Part shown: piece by piece, positions 7,077 to 13,310 of the stretch
How positions within the stretch are numbered: position 1 is the first letter of the stretch
How the letters are laid out: each line of letters opens with the position of its first letter
NCBI GenBank assembly: GCA_050014815.1
Contig: JBEKCP010000084.1
Coordinates: 1-13,310 of the forward strand
Reading direction: 5' to 3'
Source of the DNA: JBEKCP01 sp050014815
Lineage (GTDB): Bacteria > Planctomycetota > Planctomycetia > Pirellulales > Thermoguttaceae
DNA length: 13,310 bases
Program-made: the position numbers and the translations under genes
The notes under the pieces: generated by a model
Told to the model about the DNA's origin: nothing
Database searches by the model: none
What the model saw: the letters and a program-made list of their open reading frames with translations, nothing else

Positions 7077-9848
7077 ATGCCCATGTCTGACCCGCTTTCC
7101 GGCAATTCCGCGCGAGGCGATTCCTACGGGCTGCGGCGCCCGGTCCAGGTGCTCATCGTCAGCAGCGTGGCGTTCACGTTCATCACCTACTGGCGGACGG
7201 CGGCGGTCGTGCTGTGCGACCTGGCGAGCACGGCGTATTACATCGGCGGGATCGTCGAGGGGGCGATCGGGCCGGCCGCCCCCTGGTTCATCCTCGCGGT
7301 CATGCTCTTCAGCTACGCGGTCCGCTCGATCTATATCGAGAGCTGCTCGCTCTTCGTCCGCGGCGGCGTGTACCGGGTGGTCAAGGAGGCGATGGGCGGC
7401 TTCCTGGCCAAGCTCTCCGTTTCCGCGCTGATGTTCGACTATGTCCTGACCGGGCCGTGCAGCGCGGTCTCGGCGGGCCAATACATCATCGGCCTGTTCC
7501 TGGACACGATCGCCATCCTGAACCCCGACTTGCAGTTCACGCCCGAGGCATCCCTCGCCGTCCGCCGCTGGGGCTCGGTCGTCATCGCCTCCGCGATCAC
7601 ACTCTATTTCTTCCGACAGAACATCCTGGGCATCCACGAGTCCAGCGGCAAGGCGGTGAAGATCATGATCGCCACGACGGTCATGGCCGTGGTGATGCTG
7701 GCGTGGTGCTGCGTTACGCTGGCCGTCCGCGGCCGGGCCAACGACGTGCCCATGGCCCCCGACCTTGCGCCCAAGATCGAGTATCGGGAGGTCAAAGGGC
7801 AAGACCGCGTGACTGGCCTCGAGCGAACCATGTGGGATCGCAACCCGGAGACCCGCCAACTCGTCCCCGACGTGCTCGTGGATGAGAACGGCCAGCCGGT
7901 CGTGAACGAGCACGGCCAGCCGGTCCCCAAGCCCAAGCTGAACGAAGCGTCGGGCAAGCAGGAGGACCCGTTGGGCTGGATCAGCCACCTCGCCCCGGGC
8001 CTGGCGGAGCAATTGCGCGGGCCGGCCAAATGGCTGAGCTTAGTGGGCGTGATCGGGCTGTTGCTGGCCTTCGGGCACTCGATCCTGGCCATGAGCGGCG
8101 AGGAGACGCTGGCCCAGGTCTACCGCGAGGTCGAATCGCCCAAGCTGCCGAACTTCAAGAAGGCCGCCTTCATCGTCTTCGTTTACAGTCTCGTGGTGAC
8201 GGCCGGCATCTCGTTCCTGGCGGTGCTCCTGATCCCGGACGAGGTGCGGATGAAGGTGTACTCCGACAATTTGATCGGGGGCCTGGCGATGTACGTGATT
8301 GGCCCGCCGCTGGCCCGCCTGGCCCTGAACGCCTTCGTCGTGGTCGTCGGCTTTTTGATCCTGGCGGGGGCGGTCAACACGGCGATCATCGGGTCCAACG
8401 GAGTGCTGAACCGCGTGGCGGAAGACGGCGTCATGCCCGATTGGTTCCTCCGGCCCCACCGCCGCTACGGCACCACCTACCGTGTGCTGGCCCTGATCGT
8501 CGTGCTGCAGTTGGCCGTGATCGTGCTGAGCCGCGGCAATATGTACGTGCTGGGCGAGGCCTATGCCTTCGGCGTCGTGTGGAGCTTCGTGTTCAAGGCG
8601 CTGGCGATGGTCGTGCTCCGCTTCAAGGACCGCAGCCCGCGGGAATTCAAGGTCCCCGGGAATATCCGCATCCGCGGGGTGGAAGTGCCGATCGGGCTGG
8701 GCGTCGTCTTCTTGATCCTCCTGGCCACCGCGGTCGGCAACGCCTTGACCAAGGAGGTGGCCACGATCGGCGGCACAGCCTTCACCGCCGTTTTCCTCGG
8801 GCTCTTCATCGCCTCGGAACACTACCACGAGAAGCGCCGAGGCGCCGGCGGCCACCAGCACTTGGAACAGTTCAACCAGAAGACCGCCGACGAGATCAAC
8901 CCCGCCGCGCTGGGACTGGACAAGCCGTACCGCAAGCTGGTCGCCATCCGATCGACCCGGAACCTCTACATGCTGGAGAAGACGCTGGCCGAGACCGATC
9001 CGGACACGACCGCCGTGGTGGTCATGACGGCGCAGGTCGCGCAGCCCGGCGACACCTCGCCCGGCAGCCCGGACCTGGACCTCTATAACCGCCAACTGAT
9101 GACCGCCGTCGTCGATCGCGCGGAGAAGGCCGGCAAGCAGGTCCGGCCGCTGATCGTCGCGACCAACAGCCCCCTGTTCGCCGTGGTGCAGACTGCGCGG
9201 GACCTCCAGGCCCAGGAGCTCGTGATGGGGGCGTCGAACGTCCACACGGCCGACGCCCAGATCGAGCAGATCGCCTTCTACTGGATCAACCTGCACGGGG
9301 GACAGCCCCAGCCGCTGACAGTCCGCATCCTCAGCCGCAGCCGCGAGCTCTACTTCGACCTGGCCGGCGGCAACCGCATCCCGAAGATCGGGGAGCGCCG
9401 GGCAAGGTCGGTTGCCGAGCTCCGGGCCGCCGGGGTCGGGGTCAGCCACGTGATGCTCGTCCACGACGGCACTTCGGCCGGCAGCGACTTGTTCGCCGCG
9501 GCCCTGACCATGCTCGATCCCCAGATCGCCTTGACCGTCATTCCCCTGCCCGCCGAAGGATTGCCGCCCGACGCCACCATCTCGCTGGAGCACGACCTGG
9601 CCCGCGCGGAGCGATTGAAGAGAGACGTCGAGGTCTGCCCGCTGCCGCCGGGAAGCCCGACCGCGCAGTTGCTCCACCTGGTCGCCGAGAACGCCTGCGA
9701 CCTCCTCGTCCTGGGGATGAGCGAGGAATCGTCGGCGCCCGAGACGGCGGTCCTGGACGTGCACGCCATTATCGACAAGTCGCCGTGCCGCGTGTGCTGG
9801 ATCACGGCGCCGCGGATCCCCGAGGAGACCGACAAGGGGGAAGGGTGA
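7077..9848 (+). CDS. APC-superfamily permease with C-terminal tandem USP-like domains; possible KimA/Kup-like K+ transporter
   Basis: This is a 923-aa membrane protein. Residues about 20-585 contain some 12 hydrophobic segments with APC features, including GGVYRVVKEAMGGFLAKLSV and SALMFDYVLTGPCSAVSAGQ, which align by eye with the GGGAY-x-V-x-KE and L-x-DYILT-x-x-x-S-x-SAG pattern of KimA/Kup-type and amino-acid permeases. A hydrophilic insert of about 100 residues (about 219-318) contains a short internal duplication (DENGQPVVNEHGQPV). The C-terminal 330 residues are soluble and look like two USP domains, the second ending CDLLVLGMSEESSAP and DKSPCRVCWI. The substrate cannot be read directly. 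K+ is inferred from the kdp neighbourhood and from USP-type tails on K+ transporters; an amino acid substrate remains possible. It starts 3 nt after the kinase stop (or at ATG 7083). Confidence 0.88.
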   Translation: MPMSDPLSGNSARGDSYGLRRPVQVLIVSSVAFTFITYWRTAAVVLCDLASTAYYIGGIVEGAIGPAAPWFILAVMLFSYAVRSIYIESCSLFVRGGVYRVVKEAMGGFLAKLSVSALMFDYVLTGPCSAVSAGQYIIGLFLDTIAILNPDLQFTPEASLAVRRWGSVVIASAITLYFFRQNILGIHESSGKAVKIMIATTVMAVVMLAWCCVTLAVRGRANDVPMAPDLAPKIEYREVKGQDRVTGLERTMWDRNPETRQLVPDVLVDENGQPVVNEHGQPVPKPKLNEASGKQEDPLGWISHLAPGLAEQLRGPAKWLSLVGVIGLLLAFGHSILAMSGEETLAQVYREVESPKLPNFKKAAFIVFVYSLVVTAGISFLAVLLIPDEVRMKVYSDNLIGGLAMYVIGPPLARLALNAFVVVVGFLILAGAVNTAIIGSNGVLNRVAEDGVMPDWFLRPHRRYGTTYRVLALIVVLQLAVIVLSRGNMYVLGEAYAFGVVWSFVFKALAMVVLRFKDRSPREFKVPGNIRIRGVEVPIGLGVVFLILLATAVGNALTKEVATIGGTAFTAVFLGLFIASEHYHEKRRGAGGHQHLEQFNQKTADEINPAALGLDKPYRKLVAIRSTRNLYMLEKTLAETDPDTTAVVVMTAQVAQPGDTSPGSPDLDLYNRQLMTAVVDRAEKAGKQVRPLIVATNSPLFAVVQTARDLQAQELVMGASNVHTADAQIEQIAFYWINLHGGQPQPLTVRILSRSRELYFDLAGGNRIPKIGERRARSVAELRAAGVGVSHVMLVHDGTSAGSDLFAAALTMLDPQIALTVIPLPAEGLPPDATISLEHDLARAERLKRDVEVCPLPPGSPTAQLLHLVAENACDLLVLGMSEESSAPETAVLDVHAIIDKSPCRVCWITAPRIPEETDKGEG

Positions 9849-9889
9849 AGGAGGAAGGAGGAAGGAGGAAGGAGGAAGGAGGAAGGAGG
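9848..9889. repeat. 7-bp tandem repeat (AAGGAGG), 6 units
   Basis: Six perfect AAGGAGG units begin at the last base of the APC-permease stop codon. Each unit is also a perfect Shine-Dalgarno-like sequence. The next ATG (9894) follows 4 nt after the array. Confidence 0.95.
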
Positions 9890-9905
9890 AAGAATGAACA
9901 AGCTC

Positions 9906-9993
9906 AAATCCCTAAATCCCTAAATCCCTAAATCCCTAAATCCCTAAATCCCTAAATCCCTAAATCCCTAAATCCCTAAATCCCTAAATCCCT
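9906..9993. repeat. 8-bp tandem repeat (AAATCCCT), 11 units
   Basis: There are eleven perfect AAATCCCT units, followed by a partial AATCCCT unit (9994-10000) and then the short-KdpD start codon at 10008. Because 8 is not a multiple of 3, TAA stops fall in every plus-strand frame. The sequence is telomere-like in look, but the unit is 8 bp and the array is internal. Confidence 0.97.
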
Positions 9994-10007
9994 AATCCCT
10001 AGCCCCC

Positions 10008-11156
10008 ATGCCTTCCGACGAATCACAAAACCGTCCGGAACAGTTCCTCGAGCTCATCCGGCGCCAGCAGCGCGGGCGGCTGAAAATCTACCTGGGTTTC
10101 GCCGCCGGGGTGGGTAAGACCTTCGACATGCTCCAGGAAGGCAACCGGCTCCGCCGCCGGGGCGTCGACGTGGTGATCGGCTTCGTCGAGACGCACGGCC
10201 GCGCGGAAACCGCCGCCCAGATCGGCGACCTGGAACAGGAGCCTCGCCGCCGGATCGAGTACCGCGGCATCGTCCTGGAGGAGATGGACCTGGACGCCGT
10301 CCTGGCCCGCCGTCCGACCATCGCCCTGGTGGACGAGCTGGCCCACACCAACGCCCCCGGCAGCCGCAACCCGAAACGGTACCAGGACGTCGAAGAAATC
10401 CTCCGCGCGGGCATCAGCGTCATCACCACGCTCAACATCCAGCACCTGGAGAGCCTGGTGGACATTGTCCAGCGGGCCACGGGGGTGCGGGTGAAGGAAC
10501 GGCTGCCCGATTACGTCGTCACCATGGCGGACCAGATCGTCAACGTGGACCTCTCCGCCGAAGACCTCCGCGAGCGGCTCTCGTCGGGGAAGATCTATCC
10601 GGCCGAGCGGATCCAGACCGCCATGGAGAACTTCTTCGTGCCGGAGAAGCTCACGCAATTGCGGGAGCTGGCGATGGAGGAAATCGCCTTCCGGCTCGAC
10701 CGCTCGCGGCGGGAAGGCCGGCAACTCGGCGACGAGACGACATCCGGCTCGGAGCGGATCATGGTCTGCCTGAGCTCGCGGAGCCCGCAGGCCGCGGCCC
10801 TGTTGCGCAAGGCCGCCCGACTCGCCGATCGCATGGGCGCCCCCTGGTACGCCGTCTACGTCCAGACGCCGCGCGAGTCGCCCGAAAACGTCGATGCGGC
10901 GACCCAGCGGGTCCTGGGCAACAACATCGAGCTGGCCCAGCAGTTGGGCGGAACCACCTTCCAGTTCAAGGGTCCCGATCTGGTGAGCACGATCGCCACG
11001 TTCGTGCGGGAGTACGGGATCACGCACATTCTCCTGGGCCGCAGCCGGCAGCCGTGGTATCGCCGCTGGTTCGGCCAATCCGTCCTGGACCGCCTTCTCC
11101 AGACGATCCCCGGGGTGGACGTTATCGTGCTGGACCCCGGCTCCTCCGCGCCGTAG
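10008..11156 (+). CDS. kdpD: Short KdpD: sensor KdpD N-terminal domain plus USP domain, no kinase
   Basis: The 382-aa protein corresponds to the cytosolic N-terminal half of KdpD. The KdpD domain (about 20-230) has RGRLKIYLGFAAGVGKTFDM with Walker A G34-V-G-K37-T38, then EThGRAET (Glu61 onward), and the Walker B-like ALVDELAHTNAPGS (Asp109, Glu110). The USP domain (about 248-378) begins ERIMVCLSSRSPQ and ends with a nucleotide-binding-like GRSRQPWYRRWFGQSVLDRL. The four membrane helices, HisKA and ATPase domains of full KdpD (about 890 aa) are absent. The stop is followed by unrelated DNA with no kinase remnant, so it is a natural short form like those reported in Anabaena and Deinococcus. 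It probably works with a separate kinase. The USP domain carries SRS (257-259), then 20 residues, then WYAVY (280-284). There is no ordinary ribosome site directly upstream, only repeats. Confidence 0.93.
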   Translation: MPSDESQNRPEQFLELIRRQQRGRLKIYLGFAAGVGKTFDMLQEGNRLRRRGVDVVIGFVETHGRAETAAQIGDLEQEPRRRIEYRGIVLEEMDLDAVLARRPTIALVDELAHTNAPGSRNPKRYQDVEEILRAGISVITTLNIQHLESLVDIVQRATGVRVKERLPDYVVTMADQIVNVDLSAEDLRERLSSGKIYPAERIQTAMENFFVPEKLTQLRELAMEEIAFRLDRSRREGRQLGDETTSGSERIMVCLSSRSPQAAALLRKAARLADRMGAPWYAVYVQTPRESPENVDAATQRVLGNNIELAQQLGGTTFQFKGPDLVSTIATFVREYGITHILLGRSRQPWYRRWFGQSVLDRLLQTIPGVDVIVLDPGSSAP

Positions 11157-11580
11157 CGCCGCTGGCACGCATCGACCGCTCTGGGTGGGCCGGAGCGCCT
11201 CAGAAGACCCGCCGCCCCCGATCACCCCAGGCACGTTGTCAAGGGTTGTTGGACCAGGACAATCTCCCCCACCATGGCGTTAGACCGCTGGAAAAATCCG
11301 GGAAATCCCTCGAATGGGGCTCAACAAACGCTTGCAATTTCGGCGGCGGTAGGTAAATTGAGGGGATATGCGGGTCATAGCCAGCCGGCTACCTGGCCCG
11401 CCCCTTCATGGCCGAGAACGGCCGGAGACAGCGAAGCACCCGATAACCGTCGTCTGAACCGTGTCAGGACGGGTCGTGGTGCGCTCTTGTTGTGGCTCGC
11501 TTGCTACGGGCCACGTTCCCTGAATGCTGTCCGGCGGATTGTTGTGCCGTTATGGTGATGCAACTTGGAGAAGGTGGGGG
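11157..11580. other. 424-bp region with no supported gene
   Basis: Short open frames here overlap one another and lack protein-like composition or ribosome sites. I see no convincing terminator after the kdpD stop and no riboswitch or tRNA. A small inverted repeat (GGCCG / CGGCC near 11411-11426) is present. The last part, with GGAGAAGGTGGGGG just before 11581, is the leader of the next gene. The promoter of that gene should lie here but I could not identify it. Confidence 0.5.
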
Positions 11581-13002
11581 ATGAGAAGGTCCATTGTACT
11601 GTTGTCCGCTTTGTTTTTCGTGTCGGCAAGCCAATACGCATGGGCTGCCGTTCTCTACACCCTAACCGACCTGGGCACATTCGGCGGAACACGCAGTGAC
11701 GCCTATGGCATCAACAACAGCGGGCAGGTCGTGGGGTGGGCCGCGACCAGTGGCGATGCCGCCATGCAGCCGTTCTTGCACAGTGGCAGCGGTCCCCTCA
11801 ATCTCGCTACCGATGACCTCAGTGTAACAACGCCGTACGGTTACGGCGTCGGACTCAACAGCAGCGGGCAGGTCGTGGGGCAGTTCTCTAACGCCGGTGG
11901 CGCGTACGACGCCTTTGTTTACAGCGGCGGTTCCATGCACGACCTTGGCACATTCGGCGGGGCGGGCAGTTACGCCAATGGCATCAACGACAGCGGGCAG
12001 ATTGTGGGGTGTGCCACCACCGGCGGCGGTGACGGCCACGCCTTCTTGCACAGTGGCACCGGTCCCCTCAATGCCACGACCGACGACCTTGGCACGTTCG
12101 GTGGAACGTCCAGCGAAGCCGACGGGATCAACAAGAGCGGGCAGGTCGTGGGGTGGGCCTTGACCCGCAGCGATGCCGCCCAACACGCCTTCTTATACAG
12201 TGGCGGGACCATGCACGACCTCGGCACGTTCGGGGGAACGTACAGCGAAGCCCAGGGCATCAACAACAGTGGGGAGGTTGTAGGGTTTGCCTACCTCGAC
12301 GGCATTGCCTACCACGCCTTCCTGCACAGTGGCAGCGGCCCCCTCAATTTCGCTACCGACAATCTCGGCACACTGGGCGGAAGATCCAGTTATGCCTATG
12401 GCATCAACAGCGGCGGGCAGGTCGTGGGGTGGGCTGATACCGCCGGCAATGTCGAACACGCCTTTATATACAACGGCGGGACTATGCAGGACTTGAACAG
12501 CCTTATGGCTGTCGATTCTGGCTTTACGCTCGAAGAGGCCAGGGGCATCGACGATTCGGGCGAAATCGTGGGCTACGGCACGAATTCCAGTGGGCAAGAA
12601 CACGCCTTCCTCCTCACGCCCACCCCCGAACCCTCGACCCTCGCTCTGCTCGGTGCCGGTGCCATCGGGCTGCTGGCCTACATGTGGCGACGGCGACGGC
12701 AGCTTCGGTGGCCTCTGTTCCACAACATTTCAATCACGGCATTGGCCCTTTCGGTGGGAGTGGCACTCTCGTCAGCGACCACACGCGGGCAGGATATCTA
12801 TGTCGGGACTAACGCCGGCACGATTGGCGAATACACCACGTCGGGAGGAACGGTGAACGCCTCTCTGATCACGGGGTTGAGTGGTCCAGAGAGCATTGCC
12901 GTAACACCGGCGGTCCCCGAACCCGCCACCCCGGCGCTCTTGGGTTCGGCACTGCTGGGACTTGGGGTAGTTCATCTGCGGCGGCGTGGGGCGAAGGCTT
13001 GA
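11581..13002 (+). CDS. Secreted HAF-repeat protein with two PEP-CTERM sorting signals
   Basis: From ATG 11581 (purine-rich GGAGAAGG upstream) the 473-aa product begins with a signal peptide, MRRSIVLLSALFFVSASQYA, cleaved after WA. Seven HAF-type repeats follow, with cores such as DLGTFGG and GINNSGQVVGWA. At the DNA level the cores are 144, 129, 144, 132, 144 and 144 bp apart. A complete PEP-CTERM signal follows: PEP at 349-351, a hydrophobic helix, then RRRRQ. The frame then continues into a second hydrophobic, signal-like stretch (FHNISITALALSVGVALSSA), one unit with GTIGEYTTSGG and ITGLSGPESIAV, and a second PEP-CTERM signal (PEP at 446-448, then LRRRGAKA). The product is predicted to be exported and sorted by an exosortase not encoded in this window. 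Function is unknown. The frame also opens at 11524, but the signal peptide fixes the start at 11581. Confidence 0.85.
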   Translation: MRRSIVLLSALFFVSASQYAWAAVLYTLTDLGTFGGTRSDAYGINNSGQVVGWAATSGDAAMQPFLHSGSGPLNLATDDLSVTTPYGYGVGLNSSGQVVGQFSNAGGAYDAFVYSGGSMHDLGTFGGAGSYANGINDSGQIVGCATTGGGDGHAFLHSGTGPLNATTDDLGTFGGTSSEADGINKSGQVVGWALTRSDAAQHAFLYSGGTMHDLGTFGGTYSEAQGINNSGEVVGFAYLDGIAYHAFLHSGSGPLNFATDNLGTLGGRSSYAYGINSGGQVVGWADTAGNVEHAFIYNGGTMQDLNSLMAVDSGFTLEEARGIDDSGEIVGYGTNSSGQEHAFLLTPTPEPSTLALLGAGAIGLLAYMWRRRRQLRWPLFHNISITALALSVGVALSSATTRGQDIYVGTNAGTIGEYTTSGGTVNASLITGLSGPESIAVTPAVPEPATPALLGSALLGLGVVHLRRRGAKA

Positions 13003-13046
13003 CGACCGCTGACTCCAAGACATAACCCCCGGCCGCCCGCCTTCGG

Positions 13047-13245
13047 TCACAGCACGTTGGCTTCCAGCCACGCGACTTCGGCCGCCAGGACTTCCGACCG
13101 TTTTGGGAACGGGCCAAGAATCGGGCCGGCCACCGGGCCCATGTCGGCGCGAGCCAGCGCCCGTCGCGGATCGGCTCGACGTGGGACGCCCGGGCGATGG
13201 TCGGCGTGCCGATCTCCGTCAGTCCCCGTGAACGGTTACCTCGGT
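13047..13245 (-). pseudogene. Frameshifted remnant of a small unknown gene
   Basis: On the minus strand, one frame reads LTEIGTPTIARASHVEPIRD then GRWLA (about 13222 to 13155). A second frame continues DMGPVAGPILGPFPKRSEV, LAAEVAWLEANVL and stops with TGA at 13049-13047. Joined, they give a plausible small soluble protein; loss of one base near 13150 would explain the break. There is no ATG start or ribosome site in the remaining 5' part. I do not recognise the family and the assignment rests on protein-like composition only. Confidence 0.35.
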
Positions 13246-13266
13246 CGATTGTGGGCCGAAGGGGAC

Positions 13267-13298
13267 AGTCCCATTTTTGTCGAACGAAAATTGGGACT
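13267..13298. repeat. Imperfect palindrome at the right edge
   Basis: AGTCCCATTTTTG (13267 onward) faces CGAAAATTGGGACT (ending 13298), which are near-perfect inverted arms around a short GTCGAA loop. GGGGACAGTCCC-type palindromes like this are often dispersed REP-like repeats. The window ends before any associated transposase could be seen. Confidence 0.6.
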
Positions 13299-13310
13299 CC
13301 GTTGTGGCAC

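Noticed and set aside
5187..8012. 941-codon minus-strand open frame
   Set aside because: It is antisense to the intact histidine kinase and APC permease, with low-complexity composition typical of a GC-rich shadow.
9906..10000. CRISPR array or telomere
   Set aside because: The units are contiguous 8-mers without spacers, so it is not CRISPR. The array is internal to a bacterial operon and the unit is not a known telomere unit.
11163..11178. Second sigma-54 promoter (TGGCACG at 11163)
   Set aside because: The -24 element is good, but the bases at the -12 position lack the required GC, so the element is only a half match.
11054..11558. Small open frames after kdpD as genes or a kinase remnant
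   Set aside because: They overlap kdpD or each other, lack ribosome sites, and show no HisKA, ATPase or membrane-helix pattern.
13305..13310. TGGCAC at the right end as a sigma-54 -24 element
   Set aside because: The window ends before the -12 element, so it cannot be judged, and six bases alone are expected by chance.

Overview
The window looks like a chromosomal segment from a high-GC bacterium, most likely a planctomycete (Pirellulales-like). This is inferred from the GC-rich coding style, weak or missing Shine-Dalgarno signals, a HAF-repeat PEP-CTERM protein, and intergenic DNA rich in short tandem and palindromic repeats. No rRNA or tRNA is present to prove the lineage. The theme of positions 1-11156 is potassium homeostasis.

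Layout. The left part (1-3474, minus strand) is a Kdp K+-ATPase operon read leftward: a 111-aa two-helix membrane protein, a 31-aa single-helix protein, kdpF (29 aa), kdpA, and the first 345 codons of kdpB, which runs off the window just before the phosphorylation motif. kdpC would lie beyond the left edge. A divergent control region (about 3475-3782) holds an 80-bp hairpin element, a near-perfect sigma-54 promoter pointing at kdp (3644-3659), a TATAAT box pointing the other way, and a cluster of five TGCA cores spaced exactly 7 bp apart.

The right-pointing half encodes an NtrC/AlgB-type sigma-54 response regulator (3783-5120), a KinB-like membrane histidine kinase (5226-7073), a 923-aa APC-superfamily transporter with tandem universal-stress-protein (USP)-like domains (7077-9848), and a short, kinase-less KdpD (10008-11156). 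The last two genes are separated by a 7-bp and then an 8-bp tandem repeat array.

How they may work together (inference): the usual KdpD/KdpE pair appears to be rewired. The nucleotide/USP sensor half of KdpD stands alone. The kinase and response regulator are of the KinB/AlgB kind. The regulator is a sigma-54 activator and a sigma-54 promoter sits directly in front of kdp. The APC-USP protein could be a second, KimA/Kup-like K+ importer, giving a high-affinity pump, a secondary transporter and their control system in one cluster.

The right end (11157-13310) is a different kind of region: a 424-bp stretch without a clear gene, a secreted HAF-repeat protein that carries two PEP-CTERM sorting signals and looks like two genes fused, then a frameshifted small-gene remnant and a palindromic repeat at the edge.
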